From an uncultured Dialister sp. (lineage in GTDB: Bacteria > Bacillota > Negativicutes > Veillonellales > Dialisteraceae): a stretch of DNA of 37,314 nt. Where the stretch lies: NCBI GenBank assembly GCA_900543165.1, contig UQQQ01000017.1, forward strand, positions 1-37,314. Direction: 5' to 3'. The position numbers were made by a program, and so were the translations under genes. Below the pieces are notes generated by a model. It made no database searches. It was not told where the DNA came from and was given only the letters and a program-made list of their open reading frames with translations. Numbering within the stretch: position 1 is the stretch's first letter; each line of letters starts with the position of its first letter. Positions 1 to 6,005 of this stretch are shown here, piece by piece.

Positions 1-320
1 CCCCGCGGCAGATTGAACGCGAAAATGAGATGATCGTTATTTCACATCGCCTTTTATATTAAGACTTAGCGGATTCCGGAGGTTCAATGGGGGACTACTC
101 AATCATCATGCAATACCGAGACATCGTTTTCGACATTCCCATCTATCCCGCTTACTGATAACACAAAGATTCCTCCACTTCAGTCGGAATGACGATACGG
201 GATAACGATTAGCACAAATGGATACTGACCGCTACGGTGAATTGCGCCCTTATGGGGCACTCTATCCTGCGCCTTTGGCGCGGCCCTTCTCCAAGGGCCT
301 ACTCCATAAGGGAGAATTCC
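1..320. repeat. Non-coding repeat mosaic at the left edge
   Basis: No gene is seen. Near 30-57 there is a weak hairpin ending in a CACATCGCC arm and a T-run, like a degraded copy of the terminator at 22862. At about 160-202 lies a copy of the 'rAATGACGATACGG' module. At 240-312 lies a module containing GCGCCTTTGGCGC and CCTTCTCCAAGGGCC inverted repeats, which returns near 27044 and 27980. The heptamer array of the SIMPL gene follows directly. Confidence 0.6.
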
Positions 321-362
321 TTGATCCCTAGTCACTAATCCCTAGCCACCAGTCCCTAGTCA
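321..362 (-). repeat. Heptanucleotide array starting at the SIMPL gene stop codon
   Basis: Read on the minus strand from the stop codon, the sequence is six consecutive heptamers: TGACTAG, GGACTGG, TGGCTAG, GGATTAG, TGACTAG, GGATCAA. The first TGA is the stop codon of the gene. This is the clearest example of the stop-adjacent arrays described in the findings. Confidence 0.85.
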
Positions 363-1073
363 CCCAATTTCAAACACCACGGTGACACGGCTCTGGAGCT
401 TCGTGTCCCCTGGGGAAAGCGGGGTCGCTTCTTTGGCATCCGCTGCCGATCCAGCCATCATGCGCACATTCATCACACGGTACGGGGTGACGTCGGCGCT
501 GTCTTCATTGACGGAAATCACATTCACGACCGATCGGCCCAGCGTACCCGCCATGATCTGCGCCTTGCGAAGCGCAGCAGCGATCGCCTGTCGCAGGGCT
601 TCCTCCTTATACTCCTGCGTCTTGCTCACGGAGAAATCCACGGAGTCAATGCGGTTCGCTCCGGCTTCTACTGCCGCATCTATGACGGCAGCCGTTTTAT
701 CCAGACGGCTCACCACGACCTTCATGGAATTCGTGCATTTATATGTCTTCGACTTCACGCGGCCCTTATCATCATAGATATTCTGCGGATACACATTGTA
801 ATTCTGCGTCTCGATTTTTGACGCATCTGCACCAGCGGCAATGACGGCATTCCGCACATCGGTCATGATCTGGGCATTCTCACGAGCGGCATTCTTTACC
901 TGCGCCGACTCTGTCTCGACAGAGAGGTAAACGGCAGCCGTGTCACTCTTCGCCGTGACCTCTGCGCTCCCCGATACAGTGAGGCTCCTGCGCGGCAGCT
1001 CCTCCGCCTGCGCGGTCATCGTAGAAACGAGCAGCAGTCCGGCTGCTGCGATAGCGATCCATTTCTTATGCAT
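360..1073 (-). CDS. SIMPL (DUF541) domain periplasmic protein
   Basis: A 237-residue exported protein. Residues 1-23 form a signal peptide (MHKK, hydrophobic core, then AQA before the mature end). The rest matches the SIMPL/DUF541 fold: 'LTVSGSAEVTAKSDTA' near the start, 'NYNVYPQNIYDDKG' in the middle, and a C-terminal 'LQSRVTVVFEIG' strand. The family is found in periplasms and envelopes, and some members affect stress resistance, but the molecular role is unknown. The ATG follows AAAGGAGG at good spacing. A consensus promoter (TTGACA-N17-TATAAT) lies upstream and a small dyad lies between promoter and gene, so expression is probably high and possibly regulated. It is transcribed alone. The family call is firm; the function is not. 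Confidence 0.85.
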   Translation of the reverse strand: MHKKWIAIAAAGLLLVSTMTAQAEELPRRSLTVSGSAEVTAKSDTAAVYLSVETESAQVKNAARENAQIMTDVRNAVIAAGADASKIETQNYNVYPQNIYDDKGRVKSKTYKCTNSMKVVVSRLDKTAAVIDAAVEAGANRIDSVDFSVSKTQEYKEEALRQAIAAALRKAQIMAGTLGRSVVNVISVNEDSADVTPYRVMNVRMMAGSAADAKEATPLSPGDTKLQSRVTVVFEIG

Positions 1074-1089
1074 AGGTATTCCTCCTTTG

Positions 1090-1143
1090 AAATTGACTAG
1101 CGGTCATTTTCTTCATTATAAGGAAAGAAACCAAGTTTGTCAA
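1090..1143 (-). promoter_or_regulatory. Consensus sigma70 promoter plus dyad for the SIMPL gene
   Basis: On the minus strand, TTGACA (1143-1138) is separated by exactly 17 bases from TATAAT (1120-1115), a perfect consensus promoter. Downstream, at about 1110-1090, AAAATGAC-CGCTA-GTCAATTT is a near-perfect inverted repeat between the start of transcription and the AAAGGAGG ribosome site. That is a plausible operator. Confidence 0.8.
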
Positions 1144-1400
1144 ATGGAAGGGAACAGGTTCCGGGTCCGCCCCTGGGGCGTATCGCCCTTTGATTGCGGA
1201 TGAAAGCTCCGCTTGAATGAGAAATTAGAAATTAGAAATGAGAAATGCGAAATGCGAAATAATGGTACGGCGCATTTCGTCATCCTGAGCGGAGAAAAAC
1301 GTCGTATGTTAAAAAATGGCTTATCTGAAATAGGAGAACGGAGTCGAAGGATCTAAGCGCCGCGGAGGTTTGAAACTGGCGGTTTTCTCGTATCGCAAAC
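1144..1400. repeat. Intergenic mosaic: J/C composite with an AGAAATG heptamer array
   Basis: At 1157-1210 lies the 'CCTGGGGCG...CCCTTTGATTGCG' module (J). At 1220-1261 lies a clean period-7 array: AGAAATT twice, AGAAATG twice, CGAAATG, CGAAATA. At 1268-1363 the inverted arms GCGGCGC/GGCGCAT and GCGCCGCGG (C) bracket a 'CGTCATCCTGAGCGGAG' motif, followed by 'GGTTTGAAAC'. No ORF is supported here. Confidence 0.7.
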
Positions 1401-1841
1401 CTAATCCCTAGCCACTCCTGATTCCACATCCTTCTCGTCGATGATGCGGATGCCCGCTTTGACTAAGGCTTCGGCCAGGATGCCGCGGCCTTTGATCTTT
1501 TTGCCGCTGAATGTGCCGTCATAGATCTCATGGACACCGCAGGTGGGACTTTTCGCCTTGAGGATCGCACACGCGATCTCTTCCCCCTCGATTTCCTTCA
1601 GTGTCCGTGCGACACCGGCGCGATACACGGCATCCAGATCCTTTCCCTCGCAGGAAATCACACGCCCTTCGCGAAGCTCCACCGGAGACCGCGGGACCGG
1701 CATACCGGCCGCGACCTCCGGACAGACAGGGATCACCTCTTTGCCCTTTACATAGGAAATCACGGCTTCATTCCGATTGTTTCCGCCGCTGTACTTGCAG
1801 TTTCGCCCCAAAAGGCAGGCGCTGACGATGATCTTCTTCAT
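1401..1841 (-). CDS. DUF523 family protein
   Basis: A 146-residue cytosolic protein with the DUF523 signatures: 'VSACLLGRNCKYSGGNN' (residues 6-22), 'VCPEVAAGMPVPRSPVE', 'AILKAKSPTCG' and 'IYDGTFSG'. The conserved cysteines suggest metal or iron-sulfur binding, and family members occur alone or fused to DUF1722; the biochemical role is not known. The start follows AAAGGAGTC. The last residues (GVARD) and the TAG stop are encoded by two units of the intergenic heptamer repeat (TGGCTAG, GGATTAG). The native C-terminus has therefore probably been replaced or extended by repeat DNA. It is a single gene with repeats on both sides. Confidence 0.87.
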   Translation of the reverse strand: MKKIIVSACLLGRNCKYSGGNNRNEAVISYVKGKEVIPVCPEVAAGMPVPRSPVELREGRVISCEGKDLDAVYRAGVARTLKEIEGEEIACAILKAKSPTCGVHEIYDGTFSGKKIKGRGILAEALVKAGIRIIDEKDVESGVARD

Positions 1842-2001
1842 AAAGACTCCTTTGGTAAACAGATTCTATGGGTTCTATGGGTTCTATGGGTTCTGGTAGC
1901 GGCTTCGTCGCCATTTGAGATGATGGTATTCTCGTATCGCTAACCTAATCCCTAGCCACTCATCCCTAGCCACTCATCCCTAGCCACCAGTCACTAGTCA
2001 C
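1842..2001. repeat. Nonamer and heptamer repeats between pfkA and the DUF523 gene
   Basis: At about 1864-1897 the nonamer GTTCTATGG repeats in tandem three times. It is followed by the 'TAGCGGCTTCGTCGCCA' hairpin-like module, then by heptamers of the CTAATCC/CTAGCCA/CTAGTCA type up to the pfkA terminator. Confidence 0.7.
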
Positions 2002-2036
2002 AAAAAAGCGGCGCCATACGAACAGTGCGCCGCTTT
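2002..2036 (-). terminator. Intrinsic terminator of pfkA
   Basis: On the minus strand a 10-bp stem (AAAGCGGCGC with GCGCCGCTTT) encloses a 12-nt loop and is followed by TTTTTTG. It lies 4 bases beyond the pfkA stop codon. Confidence 0.85.
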
Positions 2037-2039
2037 GCT

Positions 2040-3011
2040 TTATTCCATTCCAGTCGCGCCGAGCATGACGGCGAGGTCGTAGAGATCTCTGCGGAATGGT
2101 TCTTTTTCTTTTTTTGCTTCTTCGTAGGGAAGAATGCGCACGCGACCTCTATGCATACCGATGAGCGCGCCGGTTTCCCCTTTAAGAAGCGCGGTCACCG
2201 CGCACGCGCCTAAAATGGAGCCAAGCTGGCAGTCTCTAGCCGTCGGCTGGCCGCCGCGCTGGATGAAGCCGAGCGTGGTCGTACAGACGTCGATCTTTGT
2301 ATGCTCTTTCAGCCACTCGCCCAGCAAGCGGGCATCGCCAGCGCCTTCCGCACAGATGATGATGCTATTCGTCCGCCCCAGCTTCATCTGCGCCTCGAGG
2401 CTCCTTGCCAGCTTCTCCCGTTCGAAGGGTACCTCCGGCACCAGAATGTACTCCGCTCCGCAGGCAAGGCCCGCATCAAGTGCGATGTGCCCCGCGAAAC
2501 GTCCCATGACTTCCACAATGGCGGCACGTTCGTGGGCAGACGCACTGTCTCGGATGCGGCTCACAGCGGAAACGACCACGTTCACCGCCGTATCATGCCC
2601 GATGGTCTCATCGGTCCCATGCATGTCGTTATCGATCGTACCCGGTACCGTCACCGTCGGAATGCCGAGGCGCGTCAATACTTCAGCCCCCTGCACAGAA
2701 CCGTCACCGCCGATGACGACGAGCCCGTCGATGCCGTGCTTCCTTAAAATATCCGCCGCTTTGATCTGATTTTTCCGTTCGAAGAAAGCCTGACAGCGCG
2801 CCGTGCGCAGCATCGTCCCGCCGCGCAGCACGATCCCGCCCACAGACGCCGAGGTCATCGGCGCGATGTCTTCATCCAGAAGTCCTGCATAGCCACGCTC
2901 AATGCCGTATACCTCAGCGCCCAGCGCGAGCGATGTCCGGACAACGCTTCTGACAGCGGCATTCATGCCCTGTGCATCACCGCCGCTGGTCAGTACAGCC
3001 AGTCGTTTCAT
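2040..3011 (-). CDS. pfkA: ATP-dependent 6-phosphofructokinase
   Basis: Phosphorylates fructose 6-phosphate to fructose 1,6-bisphosphate, the committed step of glycolysis, in the cytosol. The 323 residues match the bacterial PfkA length. Visible motifs are the ATP loop TSGGDAQGMN (8-17), GGDGS (101-105) and PGTIDND (123-129). Gly104 and Asp127 fall at the same numbers as in E. coli PfkA; Gly104 marks ATP rather than pyrophosphate use, and Asp127 is the catalytic base. An oddity is Gln14, where most PfkA proteins have Pro in GGDAPGMN. The start follows AAGGAGGCG. It is monocistronic with its own terminator; pyruvate kinase is not adjacent. Confidence 0.95.
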   Translation of the reverse strand: MKRLAVLTSGGDAQGMNAAVRSVVRTSLALGAEVYGIERGYAGLLDEDIAPMTSASVGGIVLRGGTMLRTARCQAFFERKNQIKAADILRKHGIDGLVVIGGDGSVQGAEVLTRLGIPTVTVPGTIDNDMHGTDETIGHDTAVNVVVSAVSRIRDSASAHERAAIVEVMGRFAGHIALDAGLACGAEYILVPEVPFEREKLARSLEAQMKLGRTNSIIICAEGAGDARLLGEWLKEHTKIDVCTTTLGFIQRGGQPTARDCQLGSILGACAVTALLKGETGALIGMHRGRVRILPYEEAKKEKEPFRRDLYDLAVMLGATGME

Positions 3012-3225
3012 AAAAGTCGCCTCCTTGGGGAATGAGTTGAAGGTTCAGGGTTCAGGGTTGTGGTGGCGGCTTCGCCGCAAATATTTATGGACGCGAAGCG
3101 TCGATTTTTTACAAAAGGGCGATGCCCGAAAGTCGGATTCAAGTCACTAGTCACCAATCACCATTCACGCAAGGTTCCTCAACCTGCTGAACCTTTTGAA
3201 CCCGCAGAACCTGCTACGCTCTTGA
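3012..3225. repeat. Composite repeat between aroK and pfkA
   Basis: In order: GGTTCAG heptamers (3041-3058), the GTGGCGGCTTCGCCGC hairpin (3060-3075), GACGCGAAGCGTC (3091-3103), the GGGCGATGCCCGAAAG palindrome (about 3117-3132), CTAGTCA heptamers (3145-3165), and a nonamer array of the AACCTGCTG/AACCTTTTG type (3180-3213). This is the fullest example of the composite family that also appears at 4264, 7690, 17394 and 19830. Confidence 0.75.
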
Positions 3226-3768
3226 TCACAATCTCCGCTCAGCAAACTCCACATGATGCTGGTCCAGATAGCGGGCGATCAGGATCGCAGTCTGCTCCGG
3301 GTGGCAGTTGGTCGTATTGATGACCACATCCACACGATCGCGCCACTTCGCCCATTTCCGCAGCATCTGGCGCACATAGCCATCCACATCGGAATAATCC
3401 ATGGTCGGGCGCTTGCCAATGCGGCGGCGCACCCGCTCTGCAAGGCGGTACGGCTTCGCATAGAGCAGCACCATCACGCCATGCTCCGCAAGGAGGTGAA
3501 ATTTCTCCTCCGTCATGGGGTAATTGCCCCCCATCGCGATCACCGCTTCATGGTAGTAGCGGACGCGGCTGATCACCTGCATTTCCTTCTCCGCGAAGGC
3601 CTCTGCCCCCGCATCGCGATAGAAGTCGGCGATCTTCATCCCCGTATCCCGCTCCATCATGCGGTCTGTGTCTGCGAGCTGCCAATCCAGCCCATCGGCC
3701 AGGATCTTCGCGGCTCTGCTTTTACCGGTCCCCATCGGACCGATCAGTACGATATTTCTCTTCTTCAT
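3226..3768 (-). CDS. aroK: Shikimate kinase (divergent)
   Basis: Predicted to phosphorylate shikimate to shikimate 3-phosphate with ATP in chorismate synthesis. It has 180 residues from the ATG at 3768, chosen because it follows GAGG and begins MKKRNIVLIG; an upstream in-frame GTG lacks this support. Walker A is GPMGTGKS (10-17) and the shikimate-binding region is 'LADTD' (D33, D35). 'MGGNYP' replaces the usual GGG, and 'GKRPT' supplies the LID arginine. The usual FR..E shikimate-contact arginine is alanine here (F58-A59 in AEAFAEKE). It overlaps the preceding membrane-protein gene by 47 bases, which suggests translational coupling. A related P-loop kinase with another substrate is possible, given the missing arginine. 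Confidence 0.75.
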   Translation of the reverse strand: MKKRNIVLIGPMGTGKSRAAKILADGLDWQLADTDRMMERDTGMKIADFYRDAGAEAFAEKEMQVISRVRYYHEAVIAMGGNYPMTEEKFHLLAEHGVMVLLYAKPYRLAERVRRRIGKRPTMDYSDVDGYVRQMLRKWAKWRDRVDVVINTTNCHPEQTAILIARYLDQHHVEFAERRL

Positions 3769-4237
3769 AGGTACCTCGGCTTTGAAATGCAGTGATCTCG
3801 AGCGCAAAGGACAAGGTCGTCCCTTCTCGTTTTAATCGGACGAGCTTCACCACATTCCACACTTCTTTGCTTTTTATTATATCAAAGCCGCGGACAATTT
3901 GTGAAAAACTGCCAGTGCCAACTACATGAATTTTATTAAAATTTCCATTCTTTTCCTCTGAAATCTCCTTCACGGAGACGCCTGCCTCCTCCAGCAGCTC
4001 CTCATAGGCCGAAGCCGGCGCCTTTTGAAAGAGCGAAGAGAGGAAATCCTGACGCGCCGCATTCCTCTCCGCGTGCTGATACGACAGAAGGAGCTGATTC
4101 TCCGCGGACGTCCCTTCCGCCCGCTCCCGCAGATGCCCCGCTTCCCGGAAAAAAAGGCCCCCGACCAAAAGGAGCAGCAGCGCCAAAAGCCCATACGCCA
4201 ATGCGTACTTCGGATCATGTAGAAATCGGGATGCCAT
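3722..4237 (-). CDS. PilO/GspM-like single-pass membrane protein
   Basis: A 171-residue protein starting at ATG 4237, which follows AAAGGAGAC. Residues about 14-31 form one transmembrane helix (YGLLALLLLLVGGLFF), followed by a helical, probably coiled-coil stretch (32-75). The compact C-terminal domain, with 'GTGSFSQIVRGFDIIKSK' then 'VWNVVKLVRLKREG', resembles the ferredoxin-like domain of PilO/GspM type IV pilus and type II secretion assembly proteins. Its 3' end overlaps aroK. In many bacteria aroK follows the pilMNOPQ operon, so this may be a remnant of that arrangement, yet no other pil gene is present. The assignment rests on architecture and context, not on a diagnostic motif. Confidence 0.55.
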   Translation of the reverse strand: MASRFLHDPKYALAYGLLALLLLLVGGLFFREAGHLRERAEGTSAENQLLLSYQHAERNAARQDFLSSLFQKAPASAYEELLEEAGVSVKEISEEKNGNFNKIHVVGTGSFSQIVRGFDIIKSKEVWNVVKLVRLKREGTTLSFALEITAFQSRGTYEEEKYRTDRSDGDR

Positions 4238-4580
4238 GGTGTCTCCTTTCGTTTCAGGGGTCAAGAGTTCAAGGGTTCAGGGTTCAGGGTTCAGGACTGT
4301 GGTGGCGGCTTCGCCGCAGTATATAAATAGGGCGATGCCCGAAGGTCTCTTGATAGCAGGCTCCCCTCGTATCGTCAGCCTCCCCCTCGAGGGGAAGGTG
4401 CCCCGTAGGGGGCGGATAGGGCACTGGCGGTATGAAAGAGAGTGGGAAGGAGCGTCTCAAGTCGACGATTTATGAAAGCACCCGAGCGCCGCTGACGCGG
4501 TCCCCCTTCCCCGATGGGGAAGGCTTAGGCGGAGCGACGCTCCGCGTCGATTTTTATAAAGGGCAATGCCCGAAGGTGGA
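4238..4580. repeat. Composite repeat followed by a full copy of the ~200-bp element (D1)
   Basis: GGTTCAG heptamers (about 4266-4292), the GTGGCGGCTTCGCCGC hairpin (4301-4316) and GGGCGATGCCC (4330-4340) lead into element D at about 4381-4580. D starts with CCCCTCGAGGGG, continues 'GGGCGGATAGGGCACTGGCGG', then 'CGTCTCAAGTCGACGATT', 'CCCGAGCGCCGCTGACGCGG', 'CTTCCCCGATGGGGAAGG' and a GCGGAGCGACGC end. Copies lie at 22990, 27180 and 29665, and inverted at 9955-10110. No coding potential. Confidence 0.75.
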
Positions 4581-4692
4581 ATTTCAGTCACTAGTCACAA
4601 GTCACTAGTCACTTGAGGCTCCTAATCCCCAATCCCTAATCCCTAGCTACTAGTCACTAGTCCCTAGCTACCAGTCCCTAGTCCCCAGCCAC
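4581..4692 (-). repeat. Long heptanucleotide array downstream of the LytTR gene
   Basis: Read on the minus strand from the stop codon, about ten near-perfect heptamers run GTGGCTG, GGGACTA, GGGACTG, GTAGCTA, GGGACTA, GTGACTA and so on. A GAGCCTC interruption follows, then more TAGTGAC units. It is one of the longest arrays in the window. Confidence 0.85.
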
Positions 4693-5427
4693 TCACTCTC
4701 CCGACCGGCAGAGTGCCTTCTCCCATTCCTTGCAGAAAGCGCCCGCCTTCCGTTTCACCAAAGGAAGCTCACGGCCGCTTTCGAGCGTCAGTGCCTCCTG
4801 CCCGATTTCCTTCACCCGCTCCGCATTGACAAGCATGCCGCGGCCCGGTGAGAGGAAATGAAAAGCACTCCGGCCCCTGAGCTTTTCCGTCAGGGAAGAG
4901 AGCGTCGATGAGAGGCAGAGCTCTTCGCCGCCGGAAAGGTACATGCGCTGCACATGGTCTTCGGAAATCACCGCTTCTATATCCGCCAGCGCGACCGAAC
5001 GCCAGCCAGCGGCCGTTTTGAGGAGCACCTTCCGCCGCCAGCTCCCTTCCAGCGCGGAAAGGCAGCGGTCGACGGCCTCTCTCGCCTCCGCCTCTGTCGC
5101 CGGAAGGAGCAGGTAGTGCCGCGCCCCCAGACGGAAGGATTCGAGTGCGCGGCTGTCATCCTCTGCGAGGAAAACCATTTCCGTATCCGCCCACTTCGCG
5201 CGCACATCGGCGGCTGTCTGCATCGCCCCCTCGGGCAGAAAGGATAGATCCCAGAAGAGCAGATCGAAGCGCTCCTCCCCGCGCCGCCAGTCACCCAGAA
5301 AGGCGTAGCTGTTGTCATACGACACGCAGGAAAGGGAAAGCCCCCGCGAGCGTGTCATTTCTCCCAAGAAACGCCGGATGAGCCCGGCCGTCTCTTCGCT
5401 GTGACTGATGATCCCTGCCAGAAGCAT
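4693..5427 (-). CDS. LytTR response-regulator-like protein with a degenerate receiver
   Basis: Predicted DNA-binding regulator of 244 residues. The start at ATG 5427 is preferred because AGAGGAGGG lies 7 bases upstream; the ATG two codons earlier sits directly on that site. Residues about 1-125 form a CheY-like receiver fold and 134-238 a LytTR DNA-binding domain ('FLSPGRGMLVNAERVKEI'). The receiver keeps a candidate phospho-acceptor Asp60 (LFWDLSF), but the N-terminal acidic pair is replaced ('GIISHSEE') and the conserved Lys is Leu108 (YLLLP). Phosphorylation by a kinase is therefore unlikely or atypical. No histidine kinase is adjacent. It is divergent from fluC with a 139-bp shared upstream region, so it may regulate that gene or itself. 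Confidence 0.8.
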   Translation of the reverse strand: MLLAGIISHSEETAGLIRRFLGEMTRSRGLSLSCVSYDNSYAFLGDWRRGEERFDLLFWDLSFLPEGAMQTAADVRAKWADTEMVFLAEDDSRALESFRLGARHYLLLPATEAEAREAVDRCLSALEGSWRRKVLLKTAAGWRSVALADIEAVISEDHVQRMYLSGGEELCLSSTLSSLTEKLRGRSAFHFLSPGRGMLVNAERVKEIGQEALTLESGRELPLVKRKAGAFCKEWEKALCRSGE

Positions 5428-5454
5428 CGCCATCCCTCCTCTCTTGCTTTCCAT

Positions 5455-5484
5455 ATTATAATAGAAAATGTATTTTATGTTCAA
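5455..5484 (-). promoter_or_regulatory. Promoter of the LytTR gene
   Basis: On the minus strand, TTGAAC (5484-5479) and TATAAT (5460-5455) are separated by 18 bases, about 28 bases before the start codon. The short leader contains the AGAGGAGGG ribosome site. Confidence 0.6.
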
Positions 5485-5566
5485 GGCAGCGCATCCGCGC
5501 ATCATACGTTCCCCCAATAAGGGATGTCTCATACGCCTTTGCCTCTATCATCAGAAAGGAACCCCT

Positions 5567-5953
5567 ATGTCTTCCTATCTCACACCGCTCCTTGTCGCTT
5601 TAGGCGGCGCACTGGGCGCACTCACGCGATACACCGTCACCCTGGTCGCCGCCTCCTTTCTTGGAAGCAGCTTCCCCTATGGCACGCTCATCGTCAATGG
5701 GGCCGGCTCTTTCCTGATCGGCCTCCTCGCCTGCTTCTTCACCCAGCACTTTCCCTCCCCCCTTGCCTCCGCGTTTCTGGTGACGGGATTCCTGGGCGGC
5801 CTTACGACCTTCTCTTCCATGATGAATGAAATCATGCAGCTTTTCCTTGCCGGTCAACTTCTCGAAGGATGCGCCTACCTGCTCTCCCAGCTCCTCATCG
5901 GACTTCTTGCCGTCTTCGCCGGATACCTTCTCATGAGCCGGATCAGCCTGTAG
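5567..5953 (+). CDS. fluC: Fluoride ion channel FluC (CrcB)
   Basis: A 128-residue inner-membrane protein with four hydrophobic helices, the usual size of Fluc fluoride exporters, which work as antiparallel dimers. Family motifs are GGALGALTRY (13-22), 'IVNGAGSFLIG' (42-52; the conserved Asn44) and 'TGFLGGLTTFSS' (73-84; the phenylalanine/threonine track and central sodium site). The start at 5567 is preceded by AGAAAGGAACC; an in-frame ATG at 5468 would add an unlikely polar N-terminus. It confers resistance to cytosolic fluoride. The leader between 5463 and 5566 lacks a recognisable fluoride riboswitch. It ends in a terminator shared with the convergent alcohol dehydrogenase gene. Confidence 0.92.
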   Translation: MSSYLTPLLVALGGALGALTRYTVTLVAASFLGSSFPYGTLIVNGAGSFLIGLLACFFTQHFPSPLASAFLVTGFLGGLTTFSSMMNEIMQLFLAGQLLEGCAYLLSQLLIGLLAVFAGYLLMSRISL

Positions 5954-5965
5954 CTCCCCACAGCC

Positions 5966-6004
5966 AAAACGCCCTCCCCCGCCAATGGCAGGAGAGGGCG
6001 TTTT
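5966..6004. terminator. Bidirectional terminator between fluC and the alcohol dehydrogenase gene
   Basis: An 11-bp stem AAAACGCCCTC/GAGGGCGTTTT closes a GC-rich loop that itself contains GCCAATGGC. T-runs on both strands allow it to serve both convergent genes. Confidence 0.85.
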
Positions 6005-6005
6005 C

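Noticed and set aside
4381..4580. An insertion sequence for the D element
   Set aside because: There is no transposase frame, and I could not see target-site duplications. It is kept as a dispersed repeat instead.
4581..4695. A CRISPR array
   Set aside because: The repeats are contiguous 7-mers without unique spacers, and there are no cas genes.
5463..5566. A fluoride riboswitch upstream of fluC
   Set aside because: A stretch 'AAGGGATGTCTCATACG' recalls the 3' part of the motif, but the required 5' GATG-containing partner and AAACCGC-like segment are absent.
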